Shown: positions 8,550-17,538, numbered from the stretch's first letter. The stretch is DNA of 53,642 nt from an uncultured Gemmatimonadota bacterium (GCA_902826615.1 CADEFN010000004.1:530819-584460); one strand, 5' to 3'. Numbers and translations: made by a program. Notes: generated by a model not told the origin, from the letters alone.

Positions 8550-8708
8550 ATGAAACAGAACAGTCAGACCACAACAGACAACGAGCCGATCGGCATCGTG
8601 ATTTCGAGAGGGAGCCAGGTCGAAGAGCCGCCCAGGTTCTGGGCCTACGTCTGGGGACAGTTTGAAGAGCCGGAGACTTCGGAGGTGTTGGTCGGGAGGA
8701 CTGGTTAG
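8550..8708 (+). CDS. Small hypothetical protein, 52 residues
   Basis: ATG at 8550 is preceded by a strong purine-rich ribosome site (GGGGGGAAACGAG) and runs 52 codons to TAG at 8706. The peptide is hydrophilic at first (KQNSQTTTDNEP), then PIGIVISRGSQ, then a Trp/Phe/Tyr-rich stretch PRFWAYVWGQFEEPE, ending VLVGRTG. There is no signal peptide, Cys or obvious domain, and I do not recognise the family. Its size, strong ribosome site, structured leader and downstream bidirectional terminator argue for a real gene. A polar N-terminus with an aromatic C-terminal half would also suit a ribosomally made peptide precursor, but no modifying enzyme is nearby, so that stays speculative. Confidence 0.55.
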   Translation: MKQNSQTTTDNEPIGIVISRGSQVEEPPRFWAYVWGQFEEPETSEVLVGRTG

Positions 8709-8723
8709 ACCTGACGACACAGC

Positions 8724-8807
8724 GTCCCGGGTCAAGTCCGGGAAACGGCAGGAGGATCGTTTCCGGGTAACGCGGGAGACACTGGGTCCCGGATCGAGTC
8801 CGGGACA
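8724..8807. repeat. Two copies of a REP-like palindromic element
   Basis: Copies at 8724-8743 (GTCCCGGGTCAAGTCCGGGA) and 8787-8807 share the plan TCCCGG-N6-TCCGGGA. Each is a short imperfect palindrome, and the two are about 60 bases apart between a gene stop and a terminator. The position and form resemble repetitive extragenic palindromes. No other copy was noticed in the window. Confidence 0.5.
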
Positions 8808-8810
8808 ACA

Positions 8811-8842
8811 AAAAAGCCGACGCTTTCGCGTCGGCCTTTTTG
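8811..8842. terminator. Bidirectional intrinsic terminator
   Basis: A perfect 8-bp stem (GCCGACGC/GCGTCGGC) closes a TTTC loop. It is flanked by six A on the left and five T on the right, so it can end transcripts from both sides: the 52-codon gene on the plus strand and the lysine-rich microprotein on the minus strand. Confidence 0.9.
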
Positions 8843-8865
8843 TTGGTTGGGACCACTACCGCAAA

Positions 8866-8931
8866 CTACTTCTTCTTCTTTGCGGCTTTCTTCTTCGTGG
8901 CCTTCTTCGCAGCCTTCTTCTTGGCAGCCAT
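8866..8931 (-). CDS. 21-residue Lys/Ala-repeat microprotein
   Basis: ATG at 8929-8931 is preceded by AGGAG at a good distance (ACCAGGAGATTTTCTC). The product is 21 residues of almost only Lys and Ala, with one Thr, in repeats of AAKK(K/A). That composition matches the tail of bacterial histone H1-like proteins, so the peptide probably binds nucleic acid. A bidirectional terminator sits 24 bases past the stop. The open frame upstream (to 9066) is not needed. It is too short for most gene finders. Low-complexity sequence means chance cannot be excluded, but ribosome site, ATG, stop and terminator are all in place. Confidence 0.6.
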   Translation of the reverse strand: MAAKKKAAKKATKKKAAKKKK

Positions 8932-9149
8932 GAGAAAATCTCCTGGTCTGTTGTGAATGCCGGTCCATTCCCCCGGTGGAGTGGTCGGCCCCAACCGGAC
9001 AATCGCTTGCCCGGCTGTTCCTTCGCGCCAACCTGCAGCGCTGTTCTGCGAGACTACCCGAACCATACTGTCTACTGAGTGCGCTCAGACCTCTTGGCAC
9101 CTAACCGCAGTGCCTGACGAATGCACGCTATTCAATAGACTACCACAAT

Positions 9150-10520
9150 CTATATCGCGTCACTCAAACTAGTAAAGTTGAATTCGCGACTTTTTATCGC
9201 GGGGACCACAATTGCATTCCCCGGACCTCCAGACTCACTCGCACTCACACGTTCTGCACGACCCATCGCTTCGAGATTGTTGAGCATGAAGATGGGCGAC
9301 TCGTTGAAGCGAAGGTTCTTCACTGCGCGCGTGATCTTGCCTTTCTCGATGAGGAATGTCCCGTCTCTCGTGAGGCCTGTGTAGAGGATGGTGCGCGGAT
9401 CCACGCCTCGGATGTACCAGAAGCGGGTAACCAGCAGCCCACGCTCCGTCGAAGCAATGAGTTCTTCGAGAGAGGCCGTTCCCCCGCTCATGCGCAGCGT
9501 ACCAACGGTCGGCACGGGCTCCACACCCTTCCGCTGCGCCCAATAGCGGTCGTAGGCGAGGTTCTTCACCACGCCATTTTCGATCCAGGTGGTGCGCCTG
9601 GCTGGCTGCCCGTCCCCTGTGAACGGGAGGGCGTATGCCTCGGGATCCTGCGGATCGCTTGTCAGCGTCACCCGCTCATCCACGACCTTCATGCCGACCT
9701 TGGTGCCCCCGCCCTGCTTTGAAAAGAAGGAGCGGCCCTCGTCGGCACTGCGGGCATTCAACGCCCCACTGATCAGCTGCACAAGGTTGCCGACCGCGGT
9801 CGGCTCAAGCACCACGGTGTAGCGCCCTGGCTCGATGGCCACCGGATTCGCGGAGCGCTTGGCCTTGTGGATCGCACGAGCACCAAGATCACGTGGACGC
9901 ACACGACTCCAGTCATGCGACGCGGTGCCCGCCCACCCCGACCCCGTGCCGTCTTCGGTGCGCACCGTCGTTGTGAAGGCGAGCGACGTCTGCCGACCGT
10001 AGGCGAAGAGCCCTTTGGAATTGGCCACTGCCTGCGCACCCGCCTGCGTCTCCAGGTATCCGGTCGCGGTCAGACCTGCGGCGCGCGAAGCCTCGGTGAT
10101 CTCACGGGTCGCACTCGCGCGGCTCCCCGGCTCGAGCGCCGCAGTGGCATCACTCCAGCCCAGCGACTCCGAGTACTGCTGCGGGTCGAGCTCCGGCATT
10201 GCCTCGGGGTCTTCGGGCGAGAGCCGCGCCAGACGTTCACTCATCTGGACCGCTTCCTTGAGGGAAGCATCGTCCAGTTTGTTCGTGGTCACCGAGCCGG
10301 CGCGCTTCCCCATCCAGCTCAGCACCGTCACCGAGGTGTTGAAGTTGTCGCCACCGGTGGAGACCTGGTTCACCGCGAATCGCGTGTTGCCGCGGCTACC
10401 GGAGTTGATCGAAACACGTGCCGCCTCGGCGGTGGAGAAGCCGAGCACCCGTTTGGCCAGGGCTTCGGCCTCGGCGCGCGACATGGTGCGCGCGGCAAGC
10501 ATGGAGCGGGGTTCACTCAT
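9150..10520 (-). CDS. pmbA: TldE/PmbA-family metalloprotease subunit
   Basis: The 456-residue partner of TldD belongs to the TldD/PmbA family, whose heterodimer degrades unfolded or precursor peptides. In other bacteria it is required for microcin B17 maturation and CcdA decay. The family core is seen in the N-terminal half (SGSRGNTRFAVNQVSTGG) and in the C-terminal barrel (ALPFTGDGQPARRTTWIENGVVKNLAYDR). The HExxxH metal motif is absent, as expected for the non-catalytic subunit. ATG at 10518-10520 overlaps the TGA of the tldD-like gene (ATGA), giving coupled synthesis of the two subunits. Unlike its partner it has no signal sequence, so its place in the cell is uncertain. Confidence 0.88.
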   Translation of the reverse strand: MSEPRSMLAARTMSRAEAEALAKRVLGFSTAEAARVSINSGSRGNTRFAVNQVSTGGDNFNTSVTVLSWMGKRAGSVTTNKLDDASLKEAVQMSERLARLSPEDPEAMPELDPQQYSESLGWSDATAALEPGSRASATREITEASRAAGLTATGYLETQAGAQAVANSKGLFAYGRQTSLAFTTTVRTEDGTGSGWAGTASHDWSRVRPRDLGARAIHKAKRSANPVAIEPGRYTVVLEPTAVGNLVQLISGALNARSADEGRSFFSKQGGGTKVGMKVVDERVTLTSDPQDPEAYALPFTGDGQPARRTTWIENGVVKNLAYDRYWAQRKGVEPVPTVGTLRMSGGTASLEELIASTERGLLVTRFWYIRGVDPRTILYTGLTRDGTFLIEKGKITRAVKNLRFNESPIFMLNNLEAMGRAERVSASESGGPGNAIVVPAIKSREFNFTSLSDAI

Positions 10521-12157
10521 CCCTGCCGCCCCGTGTTGATGATGTTGATCTGGCGATGCCGAGTGGGCGGGCATCCATGCGAGATGGCGTTGGACTGTGC
10601 TGGCTGGCCCTTCCCGTCACCGAACGCGCCCCACAGCTGATAGCTGCTCTTGCCACCAATCATGTCGATCGCATTCCAGAACACCGGCGTCTGGATCTGG
10701 TAGGCCACGTCTTTCAGCATGCCCACCACCTTGCCGCCGCGGATCTCATAGAAGAGCTGCCCACCGAACTGCGCGTTGTAGCGCTGCTGGTCGATGGAGA
10801 ACGATCCGTCACCGACAATGGCGATTCCGCGATCGGTTGCTGCAATCAGGTCTTCGAAGGAGAGGTCTTTCTCGCCCGGCAGGAGCGAGACGTTGGGCAT
10901 GCGCTGGAACTGCACGTCGGCCCACGATTGCGCATACGAGCAGCCATGCGAACGCGTTGAACGTCCCTGCTGCTTGTACCACCAATCGAGCCACATCGCC
11001 TGCTCGCGTGTGGTTTGATAGTCGTTGACGAGTCCGTTCTTGATGATGTGGAACTCTTCGGGTTTCACACCCTCATCATCCCATCCAACCGCAGAGAGCG
11101 AGCCCGGTTGATGCCGGTCGCCGACCACGTTCATGAACTCGGGCCCATAGCGGAACTTGCCGAGCACCTTTTCGGGCGGCGACACAAAACTCGTCCCGGC
11201 ATAGTTGGCTTCGAAGCCATAGGCGCGGTCGAGTTCCGTGGGATGGGCAATGGCCTCGTGCAGGGTGAGTCCCAGGTGCGAGGGATGCAGCACGAGATCA
11301 TACCGCCCCACCTCGACAGGTTTGGCGGAAAGCTTTTGCACGGCCAGCTCAGCCCAGCGCGGCGCGTTTTCGGCGAGTTTGGCGTTGGTGACGTATTCGT
11401 AACCCAGCCCCATGGGCTGTGTCTCATACGACTGCAGCGACTGGAAATCGCTGTTGTCTGCCGAGACGGCGGTGATGTTGACCCCCGTGGAGACCCGATA
11501 GATGGTCTGCGCGGTGAAGGTGCCGTCGGAGTTGGCGAAGGTCTTCTCCTCGCGCAAGAAGAACATCGACGAGTTCACGAAGCGAGCGCCCTTTGTCTTG
11601 AGTGCCGCTTCGTTGGCGGCGAGGAGGAGGGCGATCTTGTCTTCGATGGCGACCGTGAACGGGTCGACCTGAATGGGGCTCTTCCATTCCCCATTTGGCG
11701 TGGGATCCGCGGGTGCGAGTTGCACGGGACGAATCTGCGCGACTCGGTTGGCGCGCCCCTGGGCGACGGCCTGCTTGGCCACGCGAGTCACCTCTTCGCG
11801 GGTGACCTCGCTCGATGCGGCAAAGCCCCACGTGCCATCGACGAGCACACGGACGCCGAAACCAAAAGTGTCGTTGTCAGAGATCCCCTGCACTCGCCGC
11901 TCGCGCGTGAAGACGTTCTGCGAGCGATTGCGGGAGAAGCGGACGTCGGCGTAGCTGGCCCCGGCGCGTTTGGCTTCGTCTACCGCGAGGAGCGCAAGCT
12001 CCTTGATCGCGGGATCAGCGGGGTTGATTGGTCCGTCGCCATACGGGGTGGCGATGAGTCCGCTCGATGCGGGCTGGGCCGGGATCTTCGCGGCAAGGCC
12101 CAGCGATGCGGCGGCAAGAGAGGTACGCTGGAGAAACTGTCGGCGTGACGAGGGCAA
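10517..12157 (-). CDS. tldD: TldD-family metalloprotease catalytic subunit with twin-arginine signal
   Basis: The protein has about 546 residues if it starts at TTG 12155-12157. The N-terminus then reads PSSRRQFLQRTSLAAASLGLAA, a textbook Tat signal (SRRxFLQ). The metal motif HEAIAHPTE (HExxxH) marks it as the catalytic subunit. Conserved GDGSFSID and the Q-rich C-terminus follow. An ATG further upstream (12226) would add 23 residues, but a good promoter (TTGACG, 18 bases, TATATT) lies inside that extension, so the nearer start is preferred. No ribosome site precedes the TTG, so the start is uncertain by a few codons. It is translationally coupled to pmbA. A Tat-exported TldD is unusual compared with the cytoplasmic E. 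coli enzyme. Confidence 0.85.
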   Translation of the reverse strand: MPSSRRQFLQRTSLAAASLGLAAKIPAQPASSGLIATPYGDGPINPADPAIKELALLAVDEAKRAGASYADVRFSRNRSQNVFTRERRVQGISDNDTFGFGVRVLVDGTWGFAASSEVTREEVTRVAKQAVAQGRANRVAQIRPVQLAPADPTPNGEWKSPIQVDPFTVAIEDKIALLLAANEAALKTKGARFVNSSMFFLREEKTFANSDGTFTAQTIYRVSTGVNITAVSADNSDFQSLQSYETQPMGLGYEYVTNAKLAENAPRWAELAVQKLSAKPVEVGRYDLVLHPSHLGLTLHEAIAHPTELDRAYGFEANYAGTSFVSPPEKVLGKFRYGPEFMNVVGDRHQPGSLSAVGWDDEGVKPEEFHIIKNGLVNDYQTTREQAMWLDWWYKQQGRSTRSHGCSYAQSWADVQFQRMPNVSLLPGEKDLSFEDLIAATDRGIAIVGDGSFSIDQQRYNAQFGGQLFYEIRGGKVVGMLKDVAYQIQTPVFWNAIDMIGGKSSYQLWGAFGDGKGQPAQSNAISHGCPPTRHRQINIINTGRQG

Positions 12158-12180
12158 AAGCGCGACGGGTTGGATGGGCG

Positions 12181-12210
12181 AATATAGGAGTGTGCACAGG
12201 CTGGCGTCAA
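12181..12210 (-). promoter_or_regulatory. Sigma-70-type promoter for tldD-pmbA
   Basis: On the minus strand TTGACG (12210-12205) and TATATT (12186-12181) are 18 bases apart. Transcription would begin near 12174, about 17 bases ahead of the TTG start, giving a very short leader. The match supports the shorter reading of the protein. Confidence 0.6.
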
Positions 12211-12587
12211 CGAGAAGGGGAACCATGGTGTCGCTTGCTGCACCGGTTGGTCGCTGCACGACGCTGTTAGTCAGCCACCAGAACCGCCCCGATTCGGCTG
12301 TGCGGCCCCTGCCCTCGGCACACATCGGGCTCGCGATCTCCCCGTGCCCGGACGCACCCTGACAGCGCCGGCGAGGCGTCCGCATGCGGGGAATTAAAGA
12401 CTGAAACGGGCGATGCCGAGACTGATCCGGAGCTGGCGGGGGGTGCCTTGGTGGCCCCGCCCCGAAGCCCCGCGACCATGCGGGGCCCGATCGTCGTGCC
12501 CGGACAACGTCGGATCGTCCACCGGCAAACGCTCAGGTCCATCATGCGCCGCCTCTGATCGCCGACCTTACAGAAGCAGCAGACGCC

Positions 12588-13790
12588 ATGAAGACCCCAG
12601 GAACCTACAAAGCCGCATCGCTGCTCGCGTGCCTGCTGTTCGCACTCGCGACGCCGGTGGATGCCCAGACAATCGTCGCCTCCACGAGCACGCGCCCCGA
12701 CTCCGCGGCCGCTCGTCGCGACAGTGTGCCCCGCGCAAGCGAGAAGACCGACGAGGCGGAACCACCACTCGGCATCACGCTCTCGGGTTATGTGGAATCG
12801 GCCTTCAATGTCTCGAGCCGTCCAAACGGAAGCGCGATTACGGGGCGTTTGTACGAGCGCACCAACAACCAGTTCTCACTCAACGCGCTGAAACTGACCC
12901 TGGACCGGGCGCATGATCCGAAAAAGATGGACGCCGGCCTGCACGCCGATGTGGTCTTTGGCCAGAATGCCCAGATGCTGCAGAGCTCGGGCTTCAACCT
13001 TGGACCTAATGGCGATGTGTATCAGCTGTACGGCACGCTGAACTTCCCGACGCCGAATGGCAACGGCGTCCAGGTCCGCTTAGGTCGCATGGCGACCTTC
13101 ATGGGGGTCGAACTGATTGAGACACCCCTCAATCCCAATCTCTCGATTGGCAACGCCTTCATTTACGTCGAGAACTTCACCCAGACCGGCGTCAGCGTCG
13201 AACACCGCTTCAACAGTGTTGTCGATATGCAGGTCCGGGTGCTCAACGGCTGGGACCAGGTGCAGGACGTGAACGATCGTCTCTCGTACATGGCGCGGCT
13301 GGGACTGTCGCCCGACGCAGCGACCACGATTACCGTGGAGGGGTATGTGGGGCCAGAACAGGAGAGCAACAACACCGCACTTCGCACCGGCGCCGAAATC
13401 ATGGCCAGCCGGAAAGTGGGCAAGGTTACCCTGTCACTGCAGGGTGATGTGGGACGCGAGCAGCAGAACGAGGCGCTCTTCGATCCCACCACGGACGCTG
13501 CCTGGTGGGCAACGAGCGGCTGGCTGGTGATCGACGCGACGCCGAAGGTTGGTGTGGCGCTGCGCGCGGACTACCTGAACGATCGCAACTCGGCACGCAC
13601 AGGTGCCGCCTTCGGTCTGCTCGGCACCGAGGGGCATAAGCTCGGCAGCGCCACGGCGACGCTGAATGTGAAGAGCTTCCCCAGCATGCTGCTTCGTCCC
13701 GAGGTGCGATTCGACCGATCGAGCCAGCTGGTATTCAATGGGAAGACGAGCCAGTTCACGTTCGGGATGAGCGCCGCGTACCTCTTCTGA
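12588..13790 (+). CDS. Outer-membrane beta-barrel porin-like protein (BBP2-like)
   Basis: The protein has 400 residues with a Sec signal ending VDAQ (residue 27) and a short low-complexity linker. About 330 residues of alternating polar/hydrophobic strands begin ITLSGYVESAFN and end in FGMSAAYLF, with the C-terminal Phe expected for BAM-dependent insertion. RLGRMATFMGVELIETPLNPN and NAFIYVENFTQTGV match the beta-barrel porin 2 type. It probably lets small solutes cross the outer membrane; the substrate is unknown. ATG at 12588 is preceded by a purine stretch (AGAAGCAGCAGACGCC). A strong hairpin terminator follows. No partner transporter is next to it. Confidence 0.75.
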   Translation: MKTPGTYKAASLLACLLFALATPVDAQTIVASTSTRPDSAAARRDSVPRASEKTDEAEPPLGITLSGYVESAFNVSSRPNGSAITGRLYERTNNQFSLNALKLTLDRAHDPKKMDAGLHADVVFGQNAQMLQSSGFNLGPNGDVYQLYGTLNFPTPNGNGVQVRLGRMATFMGVELIETPLNPNLSIGNAFIYVENFTQTGVSVEHRFNSVVDMQVRVLNGWDQVQDVNDRLSYMARLGLSPDAATTITVEGYVGPEQESNNTALRTGAEIMASRKVGKVTLSLQGDVGREQQNEALFDPTTDAAWWATSGWLVIDATPKVGVALRADYLNDRNSARTGAAFGLLGTEGHKLGSATATLNVKSFPSMLLRPEVRFDRSSQLVFNGKTSQFTFGMSAAYLF

Positions 13791-13817
13791 TCGGAGGTTC
13801 ACACCTCAGAACCACCG

Positions 13818-13869
13818 GGCGCCCCGCGACTCGTCCTGGATTAACCACCAAGGACGAGGGCGGGGCGCC
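13818..13869. terminator. Strong long hairpin terminator between convergent genes
   Basis: Two paired blocks, GGCGCCCCGC/GCGGGGCGCC and CTCGTCCT/AGGACGAG, enclose a 13-base loop. It sits 28 bases past the porin stop and 18 bases before the end of the convergent lipoprotein gene. There is no long T-run, but the stem is very stable and could serve both genes. Confidence 0.65.
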
Positions 13870-13886
13870 GTGCGTTCGCTCGCAGG

Positions 13887-15182
13887 TCAGCTGGTAGCCA
13901 GGGCCGTCCGCAATCGCACCGCCGCGGCGGCTGCACTCGTAAGGTTGCGCGATTCGGCCGCCAAACGCAGGTCGCGGAGAATGCCCTCCACCTGGAGCCG
14001 CGACTCAGCCGACGCGGCGCTCGCCACTCGATCCCATGTGTAGCTGGCCGACGCCACATCGCCGCGCACAAACCCGATGTTGCTCGCTGCAGCGTCGGCA
14101 ATCACCTGCGCGGCCCACAGATCCAGTCGGGTGCGATTGACCTCAGGGGAGGGTCGATACATCAGGCGAAGGTCGAGGGCCGCTCTCGCTGCTTCAATCG
14201 CCGCGACTCGTGTGGTCGCCACACTACGCGCGGTCACCCCTCGTTCGACGGCGGCCAGGGCATTGGTGAGGGCGGTCGCGAGGAGTGGTGGTGTCTCGCC
14301 GCGTATCGCAGACCATGCCGTGTTCATGGAGGTGAGGGCCGCACTCGCTGCCGTCCAGCCGCTGGAGGACGCAGCCTCACTCACTTGCAGTCCACCGTTG
14401 ACCAGTGTGGCAATGCCCGCTGGCTCAGGCCGCTGTCGGGCATCGGTTGGCACGGCCAGAGCCAGGGCCTCGCTATCTCCGCCGGACCCGGTGAAGAACT
14501 CGCCGTAACCCGGGGCGAAGGTCTTGTCCTCACGGGAACCATCCATGTGGAGCTCGTTCACCACAATGGCTCCGGCAACGGGACCTGACGGCCCCTGAAC
14601 CGAGTTGCCCACGGATTTCACGGTGACTTCCTCGAACACGAGGGGGCAACTGTTCTCCGGCCGGTACACGTCGCCTGCCCTTGGTGTCGCGGGCATGATC
14701 ATCGCCGCCACGCCATCACGCCCCGCCAGCCAGGTTCCGTCGCGGTCGGCCACGACACCATTCTCGTAGTTGAACACGTCTTCTCCCAGGTACCACACAG
14801 CGCCGTCGTCAGACTGCGCATACCAGTCGAGGGCCACTTCGTGTAGCCGCCCGTCCAGCCATGCGACATACTGCGACTCATTAGTCTGCACCGTACGCCC
14901 GTTCACGATGATGGCTTTGGTGGCCGGCATCAGGGTGGTTTCGGTGCGAAAGGGCAGGCCATCGACCGTGCCGAGCAAGACGGTGGATTGCAGGCGGCTG
15001 ATGGGAAAAAGCGGATTGGTGATGGCCAGCGGGTTGGAGAACACCGGCGGCGCGATGTCGACGCGAGCTGTTTCGGGGGCGAGGGGCAACTTGGCGCAGT
15101 CGACAGAGGGTTCCGTACCACTCGCGCAGGCGAGCAATGCGAGGACCGCGCCGCGTCGGCACACCGTGAAGAACGCTGACAT
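13887..15182 (-). CDS. Putative lipoprotein of unknown function
   Basis: The protein has 431 residues starting at ATG 15180-15182, with a clear ribosome site (CGGAGGTATATAC). The N-terminus MSAFFTVCRRGAVLALLAC looks like a lipoprotein signal with LLAC as lipobox. Residues ~30-250 form a beta-rich domain with many aromatic and acidic residues (LGEDVFNYENG, PGYGEFFTGSGGD). Residues ~270-431 are helical and Ala-rich, with several AAxxA patterns like a four-helix bundle. I do not recognise the family. It is divergent from the TonB-receptor-like gene, 94 bases away, which suggests joint regulation. The open frame extends upstream to 15548, but that would run into the divergent gene. Confidence 0.65.
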   Translation of the reverse strand: MSAFFTVCRRGAVLALLACASGTEPSVDCAKLPLAPETARVDIAPPVFSNPLAITNPLFPISRLQSTVLLGTVDGLPFRTETTLMPATKAIIVNGRTVQTNESQYVAWLDGRLHEVALDWYAQSDDGAVWYLGEDVFNYENGVVADRDGTWLAGRDGVAAMIMPATPRAGDVYRPENSCPLVFEEVTVKSVGNSVQGPSGPVAGAIVVNELHMDGSREDKTFAPGYGEFFTGSGGDSEALALAVPTDARQRPEPAGIATLVNGGLQVSEAASSSGWTAASAALTSMNTAWSAIRGETPPLLATALTNALAAVERGVTARSVATTRVAAIEAARAALDLRLMYRPSPEVNRTRLDLWAAQVIADAAASNIGFVRGDVASASYTWDRVASAASAESRLQVEGILRDLRLAAESRNLTSAAAAAVRLRTALATS

Positions 15183-15276
15183 GTATATACCTCCGTTGGA
15201 CCGGCAGGATTGCCGTGGCAATAACCCGCACGTCGCCGTGCTTGTGACACCTTGGGGCGCGGTGCATGATCGGTGC

Positions 15277-17538
15277 ATGAGACCGGGCGTCGTGTTCTTC
15301 CTGCTGGCCGGACTCGCCACTCCGTCAGCATCGCAGAGTGCGGGGCGGCTGCGCGTGAGGGTGATAGACGACGCCGCCGGCCGGCCGCTTGCCGTTGCGA
15401 CTGTGCAATTGCCTGATGTCTCACGCAGCGGCACCACCGATGTGGATGGCGTGCACCTGTTCACCGACCTCCCTCCAGGACCACAACACCTCAGCGTCCG
15501 ACGGCTGGGGTATGTGCCGAGCGTGCTGCATGTATTCGTCGGCAGCACCGGGACGCTCGAACTGACGGTGGTACTGCGTGCGCTGCCAGCACGCCTGGTC
15601 GCTGTGCGCGTGGAGTCACCCCGTCAGGTGCCACTGCGCGACGATGATGCCTTGCACGCAATAGTTGGGGAGCGGGCTCTCACACGGGCGGCGATTATCG
15701 CCTCCCCGTTGCTGGCCGAGCCGGATGCGTTGCTGGCCGTCGGCGGCGGGTACGTCACGGCGCGTCCGGAATCACCGGGAGGCCTTCACGTCATGGGAGG
15801 AGCCTCGGACCAACTGGCGTACCGCATCGATGGGCTCCCGATGCGAAGCCCGTACCACGCCGGAGGCGCCTTCGGCGGCGTCAACGTCGACATGCTGGAT
15901 CGCGTCGAGTTGCAGGTGGCGCCGGCTGCATCTGCCACCGATGCTCTGAGTGGCGTTCTGTCCTTGCACACCCGCCCAGCCCCTGCGACGACGCAGTGGA
16001 CTGGCGGGATGTCGGTCACGCAGGCGCGTTTGATGATGGAGCGACCACTCGCGCGAGTGGGTAGTGGCCTGCTTCTGAGTGGACGTCTCCTCTTTCCGGG
16101 ATTGGTGGGGCAGAAGCGCGAGCCGGCGAATCTGGATGGAGATGGAAACGACTTGGTCGCGCGTGTCATGATTCCGTGGCAAGGGGGCACTCTGCGTGTC
16201 TTGGCGTACCAGACGGCATCCGATGTGGCGCTCGCGAGTCGCGTACCAGATGTCGTGGGCGGGGGACCAATTGTGGAGAACGACTTCTCATGGTCCTCCC
16301 GCACTATGGGCGCGCAATGGGAGGGAGCGGAGTCTCGCAAACCGCGTGCGCTGGCCTTATGGCGGACCAGCACCTCAGCGAGCAGCGCCTGGCACCCTGA
16401 CACCCTGCCCCTGTCGTACCGCGGCAGCTTTTCAGAGCTGGGTGTCGAAGGGGTCATCGGGCAAAATGGCGATCACAGTGAGTGGTCGTTACGAGGTCAG
16501 GTGCTTCGGCGACACAGCACACACGTGGCATCTCGTAGTCACGTGACCAACGACCTCGGGGCCAACGCATGGCTCGTCACGCTGCAACCGCACGGTTCGC
16601 TGGTGTTTGGCCGCACCTCGCTCACGGCTGGCGCCAATACCTGGCTTCGTGCCGAGAGTGTGGAACCCGCCCCGTTCGTCCAGTGGGCCTGGCGTCCCTC
16701 GCCGGCGCTGGCCATGTCGGCCGAAGTAAGCCGGCGGGTCCAGTTCACGCAGTCGCTCCGCAACCCGGAGTCCATGGCCGCGCTCCTTTTTCCAGCCGAC
16801 CTGAGCGTGGTCGCCAGCGACGTGGTGCCGCCGGCCCGCAGCAATCAGTTTGTCGCCGCGGCCACCTGGCGTCCCGGGGCTGCACGACGCGTGGCGCTGC
16901 GCACCTGGTGGCGGCAGCTCAGCGGACTGGCGCTCCCCGCCATCGGAACGGACGCACCTTTTGCGCTGGCGGACGTGGCGGAGGGGAGTGGATCGGCACG
17001 TGGTGCGTCCCTGGACCTCACAGCCAGCGGGTCACGATGGGGGGTGACCGCAAGTTATGGCGTGCAGCGCGTACGTTTGACAGCGCGTGACACGACATGG
17101 CAACCCGAACACGGCATCAGCCACTCGGCCGACGCGGGGATCATTGTGTTTCCGGCGCCGTCTGCGTCGGTTCGTCTTGGCGCCACGGCGGGTGCGGGGC
17201 GCCGGGTGACCGGTTTCGGCGGCCCCTTCGAGTGGGAGTCCTGCAACCTGCGCGACCGCGGTTGTGAGTTTGCCGGCACACCATCGCGCGGGTCCTCGCC
17301 ACTCGGTGGACTCACCCTGCCACGTTGGGTACGCGTCGACCTTGGAGCGAGAAAGCACTGGCATTGGCGTGCCGGCCAGCGCGATGTGCTGGTGGCTGCG
17401 CACGCCACCTGGAGCAACATTCTCGATAGGCGCAACGTGCTGACTTACACACGTGATGGTGTCAGCGCCTCGCGACAGGCTGTGGTCATGCGGCCAAGTG
17501 CCCCGCTTGTCATTGGATTCGATTGGACCCTCCAGTGA
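15277..17538 (+). CDS. TonB-dependent receptor-like outer-membrane protein with carboxypeptidase regulatory-like domain
   Basis: The protein has 753 residues. The signal peptide MRPGVVFFLLAGLATPSASQ is followed by a CarboxypepD_reg-like domain (about 20-105: GRLRVRVIDDAAGRPL...TTDVDG). A plug-like domain (about 130-225: GGLHVMGGASDQLAYRIDGLP, VELQVAPAASATDALSG) and a beta-barrel to the end follow. No clear TonB box is visible before the plug. ATG at 15277 is chosen because the frame further upstream has no ribosome site and would overlap the divergent gene. The substrate is unknown. An ECF sigma factor and its anti-sigma follow within 76 bases, suggesting surface signalling or shared control. 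Confidence 0.8.
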   Translation: MRPGVVFFLLAGLATPSASQSAGRLRVRVIDDAAGRPLAVATVQLPDVSRSGTTDVDGVHLFTDLPPGPQHLSVRRLGYVPSVLHVFVGSTGTLELTVVLRALPARLVAVRVESPRQVPLRDDDALHAIVGERALTRAAIIASPLLAEPDALLAVGGGYVTARPESPGGLHVMGGASDQLAYRIDGLPMRSPYHAGGAFGGVNVDMLDRVELQVAPAASATDALSGVLSLHTRPAPATTQWTGGMSVTQARLMMERPLARVGSGLLLSGRLLFPGLVGQKREPANLDGDGNDLVARVMIPWQGGTLRVLAYQTASDVALASRVPDVVGGGPIVENDFSWSSRTMGAQWEGAESRKPRALALWRTSTSASSAWHPDTLPLSYRGSFSELGVEGVIGQNGDHSEWSLRGQVLRRHSTHVASRSHVTNDLGANAWLVTLQPHGSLVFGRTSLTAGANTWLRAESVEPAPFVQWAWRPSPALAMSAEVSRRVQFTQSLRNPESMAALLFPADLSVVASDVVPPARSNQFVAAATWRPGAARRVALRTWWRQLSGLALPAIGTDAPFALADVAEGSGSARGASLDLTASGSRWGVTASYGVQRVRLTARDTTWQPEHGISHSADAGIIVFPAPSASVRLGATAGAGRRVTGFGGPFEWESCNLRDRGCEFAGTPSRGSSPLGGLTLPRWVRVDLGARKHWHWRAGQRDVLVAAHATWSNILDRRNVLTYTRDGVSASRQAVVMRPSAPLVIGFDWTLQ

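Noticed and set aside
14770-15276. 169-codon upstream extension of the TonB-receptor-like frame
   Set aside because: It overlaps the divergent lipoprotein gene, lacks a ribosome site and has no signal peptide; the ATG at 15277 gives a proper signal.
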